Shown here: positions 50,143 to 58,372 of the stretch, piece after piece
Layout: each line of letters starts with the position of its first letter
Position numbering within the stretch: position 1 is the stretch's first letter
Assembly: GCA_026014665.1 (NCBI GenBank)
Contig: JAOZHX010000028.1
Span: 1-64,000 of the forward strand
Direction: 5' to 3'
DNA: 64,000 nt
Source: Candidatus Bathyarchaeota archaeon
Lineage (GTDB): Archaea; Thermoproteota; Bathyarchaeia; Bathyarchaeales; Bathycorpusculaceae
The notes under the pieces: model-generated
The model's input: only the letters and a program-made list of their open reading frames with translations
Told to the model about the DNA's origin: nothing
Databases searched by the model: none
Translations under genes and position numbers: made by a program

Positions 50143-50384
50143 TGTTTGTTGGCGTCCAGAACGATGTACAGTATGTTGTTTCCACGAAGGAGCACATTGC
50201 CATAGTTAGTCATGAGTTGATCTTCATGGCATTCCGTGGCGCCTTCCAAGAGGATGTTCATGTGCCCATCGCACTTTATCATTTTGCCCTTGTATTCATA
50301 GCCATTTTTAAGAACGACTTCGATGTTGCCGTGCAACTGTTTTATCAATACGTTTAGCGGTTTTTTACTTGGTTCCATCATCAT
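50139..50384 (-). CDS. LSm/Sm-like archaeal RNA-binding protein
   Basis: An 81-residue Sm protein with Sm1 (IEVVLKNGYEYKGKMIKCDGHMNILL) and Sm2 (NVLLRGNNILYIVL). The motifs match SmAP ring proteins that bind U-rich RNA, with the Gly and Asn of the Sm1 and LRG of Sm2 as RNA contacts. Two ATGs precede the likely start MEPSKKP. The stop region overlaps rio2 by 4 bp on the opposite strand. Confidence 0.92.
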   Translation of the reverse strand: MMMEPSKKPLNVLIKQLHGNIEVVLKNGYEYKGKMIKCDGHMNILLEGATECHEDQLMTNYGNVLLRGNNILYIVLDANKH

Positions 50385-50504
50385 TTGGCATATACCTGCC
50401 CATTCATGTAATATCCAAGAACCACCTACGAGATATAAAAGGCTTATGAAAGCTCAGATTTAAAAGGAAAAATACCCATTCCCTTAAGCGAGTTCTTTGA
50501 GGTT

Positions 50505-50957
50505 TCATAGGTTTTTTGACCAGGAATAGTGCTTTCCACGTTTTTTGCTCCAGTCACAGACGCCTTCTCGCTTGATTAAGTCCAAGTTGTAGTCCAACAA
50601 CGGATGAACCCTCTTGATGGGCACGAGCAAGTCACAGTTCCTGTAGCCAGAGCATTCCCAGCAACCCTCATAACTCTTGCTTTGAGCACATAAACGTATT
50701 TTACAGTCGGCATAGCCGCCGCCTTGTCGGCAGGGTGCTTTGCATTCAAGGTTTTCTATCGCCCCTAAAACTTCCTTGAACTGAGGGTATTTCTTGAAAA
50801 CAGCGTTTGAGCCAGATTTTAGCTGAGCGTATTTTTCGAATCCAGCCCTGTTTAGCTGTTCTTCAAAGGCCCTCAGCGTGTCGAATAAACGCTTGTTTGA
50901 GGGAATACAGTCTAAGCAGTAGAGCCCACAATAAGAAGTCAGCTTCTTGTTGTCCAT
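50505..50957 (-). CDS. DUF3795 domain protein
   Basis: A 150-residue cysteine-rich protein beginning LTSYCGLYCLDCIPS, with later ECKAPCRQGGGYADCKIRLCAQSK and CWECSGYRNC, the DUF3795 pattern. At least ten cysteines suggest a zinc or Fe-S site. Function of the family is unknown. No operon neighbour within 120 bp. Confidence 0.88.
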   Translation of the reverse strand: MDNKKLTSYCGLYCLDCIPSNKRLFDTLRAFEEQLNRAGFEKYAQLKSGSNAVFKKYPQFKEVLGAIENLECKAPCRQGGGYADCKIRLCAQSKSYEGCWECSGYRNCDLLVPIKRVHPLLDYNLDLIKREGVCDWSKKRGKHYSWSKNL

Positions 50958-51260
50958 AAAGTCTCATTTGTTTGTGCTGGTTAAATTCTTTCCGCTACTT
51001 TAAAATCAGCATTCACCACACCTTCAACCAACATTTTCAACATGCAATCTACGTTGCTCTGAAAAACAACCCCACAAACCCCAACCCAACCACAAAAACA
51101 CCACAGCCACACACAAATAAAGAAATATACCCTTAAAAAGCAAAAGCTTTAACCACCAAGCAATCAACCTCAATGCCTGGATTATTGCCTTTTAACCCCT
51201 GCCTTTTATGCGCTGACTACGCTTTCAAAAAATAAGTTAGACAACAAAATGTCGAGTTTG
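50958..51260. other. Intergenic region, C/A-rich
   Basis: A stretch of about 60 bp is strongly CA-rich (ACAACCCCACAAACCCC-type). A 20-codon frame from ATG 51174 (ends ADYAFKK) contains a CxxC but has no ribosome-binding sequence. Nothing else was recognised. Confidence 0.45.
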
Positions 51261-51740
51261 CTACTTTATTCCTTTGACTTGCTCATTAGCTTCATCCAAC
51301 TCTTTCTTCTTACCCTCTTGGTACTGCTTAACATTTGCCTCTAGCTCTGCGTCTTGGATTGCAAGGATTTTAGCGGTTGCTATCGCTGCTCCTTCAGGCT
51401 CGATTGTTACAACTGAACCAATGCCGCTGGGCACCCGAAGCGAAGAGTAGATGTCTGCGCCCCCGAACTTGTCGCTGTAAGGAGGACAAGCAATAACCGG
51501 CTTAGTCGTGTTGCCATCGATGAAAGCGCTAAGAGCGTTCGAGCGCCCTGCAACTGTAATGTAAACAATTTTTTCTTTTTCGAATTCTTTAAGCACTTCA
51601 AGAACCTTTTGAGGTGTTTTGTGTGCTGAGGCAACCCTAAACTCGTAGTCTACTGTAAGGAGCTTGAGATATCTAGCTATTTCACGGGAGAAATCAAGGT
51701 CCCTCTCCGAACCCATAATTATAACCGCTTTGCCTTGCAT
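51261..51740 (-). CDS. purE: 5-(carboxyamino)imidazole ribonucleotide mutase / AIR carboxylase
   Basis: A 159-residue PurE with IIMGSERDLDF (substrate loop), EFRVASAHKTPQKVLE, TVAGRSNALSAFIDGNTTKPVIACPP and SGIGSVVTIEP. The His in SAHKTP is the conserved catalytic histidine. It converts AIR or N5-CAIR to CAIR, the substrate of the purC product encoded 5 kb away. It has its own promoter, containing a perfect 17-bp tandem duplication. No purK is adjacent, so the class II (direct CO2) reaction is possible. Confidence 0.94.
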   Translation of the reverse strand: MQGKAVIIMGSERDLDFSREIARYLKLLTVDYEFRVASAHKTPQKVLEVLKEFEKEKIVYITVAGRSNALSAFIDGNTTKPVIACPPYSDKFGGADIYSSLRVPSGIGSVVTIEPEGAAIATAKILAIQDAELEANVKQYQEGKKKELDEANEQVKGIK

Positions 51741-51768
51741 GCCTGTTCACAACAAGTGCTAACTAAAA

Positions 51769-51802
51769 ACAAACTAATTAATTTTACAAACTAATTAATT
51801 TT
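51769..51802. repeat. 17-bp tandem duplication in the purE promoter
   Basis: ACAAACTAATTAATTTT occurs twice without a gap (51769-51785 and 51786-51802). Each copy contains AATTAATT, which on the minus strand could be a TATA box 17 bp apart, 29-62 bases before the purE ATG. Confidence 0.8.
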
Positions 51803-51830
51803 AATGCCTTCACAAAAGAAGAATAGGCAG

Positions 51831-52394
51831 TTAGGGTTCGCCGAAAAGCCGATGCTCAAACCGCTTAATCCATAAAGGCGTCCTAACCAAGGCATAGATA
51901 AGCGAGCCAAGTAGCACAAAGCCTACGGCAAGCAACAGTGGCAAAAGAACATACACGATTACTGGTGCTCCTTCAGTTATAGCTATGTAAGCAAGAAAGG
52001 CCCAGACTGAAAGAACAACCGCCGACATTGCAACGCCAATGGCAAGGAACACTCTGACTATGGGCTGCAAGCTTGCCTTCTGAGAGAGCGAGGCGATTTT
52101 AACGTATTTCTCGTCTTCCGAGCTAGTTCTCGCCGCAACCAGATCCAGTTGCTCAACAGCTTTTTTGCCAAAAGACGTCAGCACGTAACAGTTGTTGCTG
52201 CTCTTTTCCAAGAAACCTTTAAGCTGTTCAAGATGTTAGTTTAGTTTCCCAGTGGACAAGGCAAGCTCGGTTATTAGTTCGGTGTAGGAGACGCCTTGGT
52301 TTTTCGAGCGTACAACGCGAAGTATGGTTCTGCGGCTAGGATGCGCCAACGCTTGGAAAGTCACGTTTTCTATCTGCTCATTCTGGCTTAACAT
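51831..52394 (-). pseudogene. Winged-helix membrane protein interrupted by in-frame TAA
   Basis: ATG at 52394 begins an ArsR-like winged helix (LAHPSRRTILRVVRSKNQG, ITELALSTGKLN). Codon 53 is TAA (52236-52238), and the same frame continues without change as HLEQLKGFLEKSSNNCYVLTSFG, then two membrane helices (about 100-147) and a basic end. The intact sequence would read STGKLN-Tyr/Phe-HLEQL, so a single base change of a Tyr codon explains it. The remaining 126-residue part could be translated from TTG 52211. It resembles the HTH/RDD gene at 48355-49074. Confidence 0.7.
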
Positions 52395-52542
52395 GCCTCT
52401 TAACCTCAAAAAATAATGGTTTAGGAGCGCTTAAATTGGTTTTTAACAATTTTTTCTTGACAAATTCTACGTTGCTGTAAGGCTACAGCCACATTTGCTT
52501 ATTAGCGCTATTCCCGCAATAATTTGGTAGGAGAAGTTTGGT

Positions 52543-53019
52543 TTGGCTCAGCAAAGCATAGAACAACCAAAACAGTTAGAACTGCTCAAACAGTTGATTG
52601 GAGAATGGAACGTAGGCGTCGCCATGAAAATGGAAAATGGCACTGTGCTGTCAGGATGCGGAACCATGACCGCCAAAGAAATCGCCTCTGGATTTGGTGT
52701 TAGCACAGAAATCGACTTGGATCTTGAAGGCTTTGGCATGTACACTGAGCTGGGGCTGTGGAGTTTTGACCGTTGGACCGGCAAAGTGCACCTTTACAGC
52801 GTAACTTCGTCGGGCGCAGTCCATGACCATGTCGGAGACTGGAAAGACGACAAAACCATTGAGTTGCAGTGGACTGGAATCTATGAGGCTAAAGATGCAA
52901 AAGAGGAAGTCACGATAAAATGGGAGGGCACGGATGAGATTAGAGTTTTTGAAACCGACTATGCTGAAGGAAAAGTGAACTTGACCGCCGAATACGTATT
53001 TAGGCGAAAAGAAGCCTAA
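52543..53019 (+). CDS. DUF1579-like / lipocalin-like protein
   Basis: A 158-residue beta-rich protein. LLKQLIGEWNVGVAMKMENG at the N-terminus, ELGLWSFDRWTGKVHLYS and DHVGDWKDDKTIELQW match the DUF1579/lipocalin-like fold that binds small ligands in a barrel. It starts with TTG at 52543, with TAGGAG ten bases before. Its ligand is unknown. It ends 4 bp into the convergent hydrogenase-protease gene. Confidence 0.75.
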   Translation: MAQQSIEQPKQLELLKQLIGEWNVGVAMKMENGTVLSGCGTMTAKEIASGFGVSTEIDLDLEGFGMYTELGLWSFDRWTGKVHLYSVTSSGAVHDHVGDWKDDKTIELQWTGIYEAKDAKEEVTIKWEGTDEIRVFETDYAEGKVNLTAEYVFRRKEA

Positions 53020-53504
53020 CCAAGGAGTTTTATTAGAATTTTTTCGATTTTTTCCGCAGCTTCTTGGGCTTCCATGCTTAAGCCTTCGCCGAATTCCATG
53101 GCTCTGGGCTCAACCAGCAGCAACGCAATCTTTGCGCCTGTCGCCCGTTTGATGTATTCGCAGAAAATCCGCAGCGGAAAAATATGCGTGGTGACTGCAG
53201 GGTAATTGGTGATTGCCTCAGCGTCATAAAGCCGTGCTTCCCCTGGTTTTAGCCCCAGCATGGCGGCGTCGATTAAGAGCACATGGGTCGGTTTGAACTC
53301 TTCGATATCCAGCAGGTAGCTTTCAGGCACAGTTTCAGCTTCAATTAAGAGGACTTTGTCTTCTGGAAGTTTGCCTTGGAGTTGCTCGACAATTTTTAAA
53401 CCCACATAATCATCTTCGCGTACAGGGTTCCCGATTCCAGCTACGACAACCTTTTCTGCACCAATAAACCAGTTTTTAAGGCTTTTCTCTAGGTCGTTAC
53501 TCAT
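53016..53504 (-). CDS. Hydrogenase maturation protease (HycI/HyaD family)
   Basis: A 162-residue endopeptidase: VAGIGNPVREDDYVGLKIVEQL, with conserved Asp residues that contact the nickel of the immature large subunit, then HVLLIDAAMLGLKPGE and THIFPLRIFCEYI. It trims the C-terminal peptide of [NiFe]-hydrogenase large subunits. The mvhA gene, with a C-terminal extension after DPCFGCATH, lies half a kilobase upstream on the same strand, so that is the likely substrate. Confidence 0.9.
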   Translation of the reverse strand: MSNDLEKSLKNWFIGAEKVVVAGIGNPVREDDYVGLKIVEQLQGKLPEDKVLLIEAETVPESYLLDIEEFKPTHVLLIDAAMLGLKPGEARLYDAEAITNYPAVTTHIFPLRIFCEYIKRATGAKIALLLVEPRAMEFGEGLSMEAQEAAEKIEKILIKLLG

Positions 53505-53558
53505 TGTGCACCACTAAAGAAGTAACTTTTAAGGATTGAAAAGCTTAACGTATAAAGA

Positions 53559-53927
53559 CTAAATGGGCTGGCTTGTTTTCTTTGCCAAGGTCGGCGGTTT
53601 TCGGTGTGCATCCCAAGCATGGTGCAGCGCTAAAGTCGGGTGATAGAGGAGCATTCTTGGACCAGAGTACCGCATGATTTTTTTGACTTTTTCTTTCATG
53701 TCTAAACGGTAGCAATGGATTACGCATTTGCCGCATGTGCTCTTTTTGTCTTGGAAGGGGCATTTGTCGAGGCGCATAAAAGCGTATTCTTTGAATTCAA
53801 CGCATTCGGGGCAGAGTTCACCCTTGGTTTTATGGTGAGCTCTACAGTAAATGTCTACCATGTAACCGATGGTTTTCTTTTCTCGTTTCATTCGTTTGTG
53901 TTCTGGATTGGGAGGTTGCACCTGCAT
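53559..53927 (-). CDS. Nitrous oxide-stimulated promoter family protein
   Basis: A 122-residue Cys/His-rich protein: YCRAHHKTKGELCPEC, KCPFQDKKSTCGKCVIHCYRLDMKEKVKKIMRYSGPRML and HPTLALHHAWD. The pattern matches the small family named for a nitrous-oxide-responsive promoter; function is unknown, metal binding is probable. An ATG 12 codons in (MKREKKTIGYMVD) is an alternative start. It lies between hydrogenase genes on the same strand. Confidence 0.8.
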   Translation of the reverse strand: MQVQPPNPEHKRMKREKKTIGYMVDIYCRAHHKTKGELCPECVEFKEYAFMRLDKCPFQDKKSTCGKCVIHCYRLDMKEKVKKIMRYSGPRMLLYHPTLALHHAWDAHRKPPTLAKKTSQPI

Positions 53928-54035
53928 GTTAAATCAAGCCTTACAAGGACGAATACAGTATTTCACTTAAGGTTTTACCCTAAAAAGTTAGGGAATACCA
54001 AGAAGTAGGTTTGCCTAAAAAGAAAAAGGGCTGTT

Positions 54036-55490
54036 TTAACGGCTGACCTTGCTGACTAACCGTTTTTGAGCGTCAAAGACCTCAACGGTCAGAGGCATTT
54101 GCCCCACTGCAGCGTGAGTTGCGCAGCCAAAGCACGGGTCGTAGGCACGGAAAGCCATTTCAACCATGTTCAGGATGCCTTGGTCGACTTTACCGCCGTG
54201 GATTAAGCCTTTTGCAGCATCGCGTATGCTCATGCAGATAGCTGGGTAATTGTTGGTTGTCGCCACTATCAGGTTTACGTCTTTAACAAGTGCATCTTTG
54301 TCGAGTGTGTAGTGATGGATGAGTGTTCCGCGTGCTGCTTCGGTGATTCCGACGCCTTCGCCTGGTTCGCCTGGCTTGTTGCGCACGTTTGTGCTGGTGA
54401 TTTCTGGGTCCTTAACTAGTTCCATCGCGCGTTCAGTTGCGTACAGCAGTTCGATTAGGCGTGCCCAGTGGAAAGCCAACGTGCTGTGGACGGGTTTGCC
54501 TCCGAGCGTTTTGTACATGACTTCGTATTCTGCCTGAGCAAGTGGTGTCGCCATGCCGTCTGCAGCGTTCAGGCGCCCAAGCGGTCCAACACGGTAGATG
54601 CCGCTGTCTGCGCCTGGCACCTGTCCTTTCCAGCCGACTGCTTTGAGGAAGGGCATTTTGCTGTATGTCCAGGGTTCAACGTGTTCGCCCACGTGTTGAA
54701 GGTAGTCTTTGGCTTGGAATTTGATGAATTCGCTGCCTGATGGGGTGACCACGCGGATTTTGCCGTCGTAGAAGTTGACTTTGTTGTTTCCATCGACTGT
54801 GCCCATGTAATAGGTTGGCATGGTGTATGCTTGGCTTGTGATTAAGTCAACGTATTTGGTGTTGCCTAAAACCACGTCGTGGAACAATTTGAGTGAGAAT
54901 TGTGCAAAGTTTACGCATGAAGCAGCCATCTTCTCTATTTCTTGCCTGTTCTGTTCTGTAAGGGCTTTGGAGATTCCGCCGGGGATGTAGGAGACTGGAT
55001 GAGTTGCTTTGCCACCGATAATCTCAGTCATCTTTTGACCGTAAGCACGGTGCTTTATGACTTCTTTCGCTATGTCCAAACCGACTTTTTCGATGACGCC
55101 AAGAATGTTGCGTTTTTCGGGGGGTGCGTCTGGTCCAACCACGAAGTCGGGTGCGCCAAGGTAGTAGAAGTGCAAGGTGTGGTCATAGATGTAGTAGGCA
55201 CTGTACATGAGTTCTCGGAGTTTCTTTGCGGGTGATGGCGGGTCGACGTTAAATGCTGCATCTAAGGCTTTTACTGATGCCGCATGGTGGGCTACTGGAC
55301 ATACACCGCAAATGCGTGTTGTAAGTTGCGGCATGAGTTCGGCTCGTCGACCGATGCAGAATTTCTCAAAGCCTCTGAGTTCTGGGATTTTGAGGTAAGC
55401 GTTTTCTACTTCGCCTTGGTCGTTTAGGAATATGGATACGTTTCCGTGTCCTTCGAGGCGTGTGATTGGGTCGATTATTATTTCTTTCAT
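54036..55490 (-). CDS. mvhA: F420-non-reducing [NiFe]-hydrogenase large subunit
   Basis: A 484-residue large subunit holding the nickel-iron site. Start IIDPITRLEGHGNVS, the N-terminal Cys pair RICGVCPVAHH, and the C-terminal pair DPCFGCATH are all present. Twenty-five residues follow the His, the peptide removed on maturation. It oxidises H2 and passes electrons to the small subunit and, through HdrA/MvhD in methanogens, to HdrBC. It overlaps mvhG by 4 bp and is last in hdrC-hdrB-mvhG-mvhA. Confidence 0.95.
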   Translation of the reverse strand: MKEIIIDPITRLEGHGNVSIFLNDQGEVENAYLKIPELRGFEKFCIGRRAELMPQLTTRICGVCPVAHHAASVKALDAAFNVDPPSPAKKLRELMYSAYYIYDHTLHFYYLGAPDFVVGPDAPPEKRNILGVIEKVGLDIAKEVIKHRAYGQKMTEIIGGKATHPVSYIPGGISKALTEQNRQEIEKMAASCVNFAQFSLKLFHDVVLGNTKYVDLITSQAYTMPTYYMGTVDGNNKVNFYDGKIRVVTPSGSEFIKFQAKDYLQHVGEHVEPWTYSKMPFLKAVGWKGQVPGADSGIYRVGPLGRLNAADGMATPLAQAEYEVMYKTLGGKPVHSTLAFHWARLIELLYATERAMELVKDPEITSTNVRNKPGEPGEGVGITEAARGTLIHHYTLDKDALVKDVNLIVATTNNYPAICMSIRDAAKGLIHGGKVDQGILNMVEMAFRAYDPCFGCATHAAVGQMPLTVEVFDAQKRLVSKVSR

Positions 55491-56473
55491 TTTTTAACCA
55501 CCTTTCGTTTCAGGATTGAAGCTGGTAGACTGTACATGTAGAATGTGCCGACTGGGTCTTTAACTTGGCTAATAAGGTCCTCGATTTCCTTCTCAGTGTA
55601 CTTGGCTTTGCCCTCTTCACCGTTGTAACCTAGGATTGAAGCTAAAGCGCTGATCATTGCTGCTCCCTGTTCTGGAACGCTTGGTGCAGGTCCACCGCAA
55701 CCCGTGCATGGCATGTCTACTTTTAAGCATTGGGCACCACAGCCGCTTCGGGTTGCAAGACCCATGCAGAGTATGCCTTGTTCTAGGAGGCATTTTTCTG
55801 GGTCGGGAGCTTTCTCGTATACACGATAGAGTTTGCCGATTTTCTTGTTTTCTCGTTTGCGTTCACATTCGTCGCAGACTGCTTTGAGCGGTGCAAGAAC
55901 TGAGCCTTTGGGTGGCAGTTTGTTGCTTGCGATGGCGTCAACTGCGGCGGCGATTAGTTTTACTGGTGGTGGGCAGCCTGGCAGGTAATAGTCTACGTCA
56001 ACGGTTTGGTCTAGGGTTTTGACGGTGTCGTAGAATTCTGGGATTTTGAGGGTGCCCTCAGGAACTTGAGTTTGGGTTTGAGGAGTAGTCGAAGCTGGGT
56101 TAACGTTCGACTTATCCTTTACGTAGACTTGCTCGAAAATTTCGTTCTTATTATGCAGGTTAGCTAAGCCTGGGATGCAGCCTTCATGTGCACATGAACC
56201 GAAAGCGACAAGAGTCTTAGATTTTTGTCTAAGTAGCTTTGCCATGTGTTCCTGTTCGCTGTTGCGGATGGAGCCGTTGAAGAAGGTTATGTCGATGTGT
56301 TTGTCTGGGAGCGCTTCAACATCTTTGTATTTGATGTCTATGGCGACTGGCCAGAAAACTATATCAGCGATTTTGACGACGTCGAGGATTTTTTCGTTTA
56401 TGTCTAATACGGCTATTTCGCAGCCGCCGCAACTTGCAGCCCAGTAAAAGGCTATTTTTAGTTTTTCACTCAT
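55487..56473 (-). CDS. mvhG: F420-non-reducing hydrogenase small subunit
   Basis: A 328-residue Fe-S subunit, slightly long. CGGCEIAVLDI holds the proximal-cluster ligands; FGSCAHEGCIPG and PGCPPPVKLIAAA continue the proximal site, and the C-terminal part has CLLEQGILCMG, SGCGAQC and PCTGCGG for two further clusters. An inserted Pro/Thr/Gln-rich stretch (STTPQTQTQVPEG) near residue 130 is a feature of this protein. It transfers electrons from the NiFe site to partner proteins. Confidence 0.94.
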   Translation of the reverse strand: MSEKLKIAFYWAASCGGCEIAVLDINEKILDVVKIADIVFWPVAIDIKYKDVEALPDKHIDITFFNGSIRNSEQEHMAKLLRQKSKTLVAFGSCAHEGCIPGLANLHNKNEIFEQVYVKDKSNVNPASTTPQTQTQVPEGTLKIPEFYDTVKTLDQTVDVDYYLPGCPPPVKLIAAAVDAIASNKLPPKGSVLAPLKAVCDECERKRENKKIGKLYRVYEKAPDPEKCLLEQGILCMGLATRSGCGAQCLKVDMPCTGCGGPAPSVPEQGAAMISALASILGYNGEEGKAKYTEKEIEDLISQVKDPVGTFYMYSLPASILKRKVVKK

Positions 56474-56476
56474 GGA

Positions 56477-57376
56477 TTATTTTGCTCCTTGGGTTACTTG
56501 GTTGATTATTTTTGATGGGTTTACTCGGAGTTCGTTGAAGGCTAGTTCTTCTGGTTTTATGCCCATGGCTAATCCGAGTAGTTGTGGGTAATGTAGGATT
56601 GGAATGCCATAGGTTTCATTAAACATTTTCTCTATGCGTAATTCGTTTGTATCATACATTATGTGGCAGAATGGACAAATCGTGATGAGTGCTTGGGCGT
56701 CAACTTGTTTTATGTGGTTGAGTTTGTCTTTGGCGAGTTGCAGAGCCACTTTGTCGCTTACGCCAACGCTGGGTGCGCCGCAGCATTCGGTTTCGTCGAT
56801 GTAGTCGAGGCATGTGGCGCCTGTGGCTTCGATTAGGGCTTTTAGGGTTTGGGGGTCTTCTGGGTCGTCAAAGCCGATGTATTCTTTGGGTCTTAGGATG
56901 TGGCAGCCGTTGTGTTCGGCGACTTTAAGGTTGGTGAGTGGGTTTGTGACTGAGGCTTTGATTTTGTCGTAGCCAACATCTTCCTTGAGTAGTTGCAGAA
57001 GGTGCTTGGTTTCGATGGTGCCCTTGAATTCCATTCCTGCTTCTTTTAGGTGTGTGTTAATTTTTTCTTTGAGAGCCTTATCTTCTTTGAGGATTTTGTT
57101 AACTTTCTTCAGGGTGCCAGCGCAGCCTGGACAGAGCGTAAGAATGTTTAAGCCTTGCTGTTCAGCGAGTGCGAGGTTTCGGGCTGCCAAAATCAGCATG
57201 GTTTCATGGCTGACTGGGTCAAGCGGTAAACCGCAGCAGTTGAATTCTGGCATTTCTACCAGTTCAACGCCAAGTTTTGCCAAGATTTTTCTTGAGGAAA
57301 TTTCGTAGGAGGAAACTCGATAAGGAATTGCGCATCCTAGGAAAATGAGGTATTTATTGCTGCTGGGGTTGGACAT
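56477..57376 (-). CDS. hdrB: Heterodisulfide reductase subunit B
   Basis: A 299-residue CCG-domain protein. Two copies of the noncubane-cluster pattern are visible: FLGC ... NCCGLPLDP ... CPGCAG and NGCH ... ECCGAPSVG ... CPFCH. HdrB is the site of disulfide (CoM-S-S-CoB in methanogens) reduction; in non-methanogens the acceptor is unknown. It overlaps hdrC by 23 bp and precedes mvhG by 3 bp. An adjacent hdrA was not found. Confidence 0.94.
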   Translation of the reverse strand: MSNPSSNKYLIFLGCAIPYRVSSYEISSRKILAKLGVELVEMPEFNCCGLPLDPVSHETMLILAARNLALAEQQGLNILTLCPGCAGTLKKVNKILKEDKALKEKINTHLKEAGMEFKGTIETKHLLQLLKEDVGYDKIKASVTNPLTNLKVAEHNGCHILRPKEYIGFDDPEDPQTLKALIEATGATCLDYIDETECCGAPSVGVSDKVALQLAKDKLNHIKQVDAQALITICPFCHIMYDTNELRIEKMFNETYGIPILHYPQLLGLAMGIKPEELAFNELRVNPSKIINQVTQGAK

Positions 57377-57929
57377 TTAGTGTTTCTCCTGCAGGTTTTT
57401 GGACGTTGTCGATTAGTTTTACGCCTTTTAGGGTTTTTTTGACGCTTTCAGGGTTGCCTTTAGGCAGGGGAGGAAGCCCTTGGGATTCACGTTTTTTGAT
57501 TCGCAAGTCAGGGATTTTGTAGGCGTAACCTGAATCAAGAACAGCTGCGATTTGGTCCTTGAAAACTTGAGGCATGCAGCCGTTTTCCACTGCCAAGTTG
57601 CGGAAAACACGTATGACGCTTGCGACTTCTACGTCCTGTGGGCAACGGTCTGTGCATGTGAAGCATGCAGCGCAAAGCCAGAGTGTGTCGCTTTTGAGGA
57701 CACGATCTTTTAAGCCGAGTTGCGCCATGTGGATTAGTGTGCGTGGGCGGTAGCTGTCGCTGTAGCGTGCGATTGGGCAGTCTGAGGTGCAGGTTCCGCA
57801 TTGGAAGCATTTGAGGATTTTTTCGCTTCCGTGTATCTTTTGGAGTTCGTACTTGAATTTTGGGTCAAGTTCGGAAGCTTTGATGGGTTCTTGCCCTTTT
57901 GTGGTTGGGGTTGGTGCTGCCTCAGTCAT
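57354..57929 (-). CDS. hdrC: Heterodisulfide reductase subunit C
   Basis: A 191-residue ferredoxin-type subunit with two 4Fe-4S motifs: CFQCGTCTSDCP (about residue 40) and CAACFTCTDRCP (about 82). It passes electrons between HdrA and HdrB. It is first of the hdrC-hdrB-mvhG-mvhA operon. AAGGTGAA precedes ATG; a TATA box and a palindrome lie upstream (57962-57984). A Pro/Thr-rich N-terminal tail and Gln-rich end are unusual but short. Confidence 0.93.
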   Translation of the reverse strand: MTEAAPTPTTKGQEPIKASELDPKFKYELQKIHGSEKILKCFQCGTCTSDCPIARYSDSYRPRTLIHMAQLGLKDRVLKSDTLWLCAACFTCTDRCPQDVEVASVIRVFRNLAVENGCMPQVFKDQIAAVLDSGYAYKIPDLRIKKRESQGLPPLPKGNPESVKKTLKGVKLIDNVQKPAGETLNVQPQQQ

Positions 57930-57961
57930 AAGGTTTCACCTTGGAAGGATTAATTTGGATG

Positions 57962-57984
57962 GCACGATACGTGCTTATTTACTC
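57962..57984 (-). promoter_or_regulatory. hdr/mvh promoter with palindromic site
   Basis: On the minus strand GTAAATAAGC (about 57975-57984) is the TATA box, with a start expected near 57952. GCACG-ATA-CGTGC (57962-57974) directly follows it as a 5-bp inverted repeat with a 3-base centre, the position of a repressor site. Confidence 0.5.
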
Positions 57985-58103
57985 TCAATTCCCATATCAA
58001 CTACATAAAGATTGAGCCAAACCTCGGTTGATTCTTCCATGATTTTAACGTTGTTGAAATCTCAAAAAAAGGGTTATATGATAGGCTTTCAAGAGAAAGA
58101 AGC

Positions 58104-58235
58104 TGAAGTTTGCGTACTGTTGCTCGCCAGGTTCTATAGCCCCTTTTATAAAGGCGTATATGGAAGCGTATGCGCAAACTGTTGCTCTGCCATGAGACCC
58201 CTTCCCCCTATATTGGGGGAGGTTGTTTTAAACAG
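58104..58235 (+). ncRNA. Candidate small RNA
   Basis: TTATATGAT (58074-58082) is a TATA-like element predicting a start near 58104. The following stretch has AGTTTGCG/CGCAAACT arms (58107-58114 and 58173-58180) and two copies of ACTGTTGCTC (58116 and 58179). A hairpin CTTCCCCC-TATATT-GGGGGAGG (58201-58222) followed by TTGTTTTA ends it like a terminator. The rest of the 57985-58372 gap holds no supported gene. Confidence 0.3.
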
Positions 58236-58372
58236 CTAAAAATTTATCGTTGGTGCAGGATAACCTACTACTGGGGAACGGCATGTTAGCCCCGCTATGG
58301 ATTTTCTCACCCGCAATTCGCTGAAAAGCTTGACCGAAAACACAAAATACTTTCAAGGTCTAACTATGGCTT

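Noticed and set aside
58012-58239. A 75-codon plus-strand frame upstream of the antiporter.
   Set aside because: It starts at an unsupported TTG, its composition is not protein-like and it runs through a terminator-like hairpin; a small RNA explains the region better.
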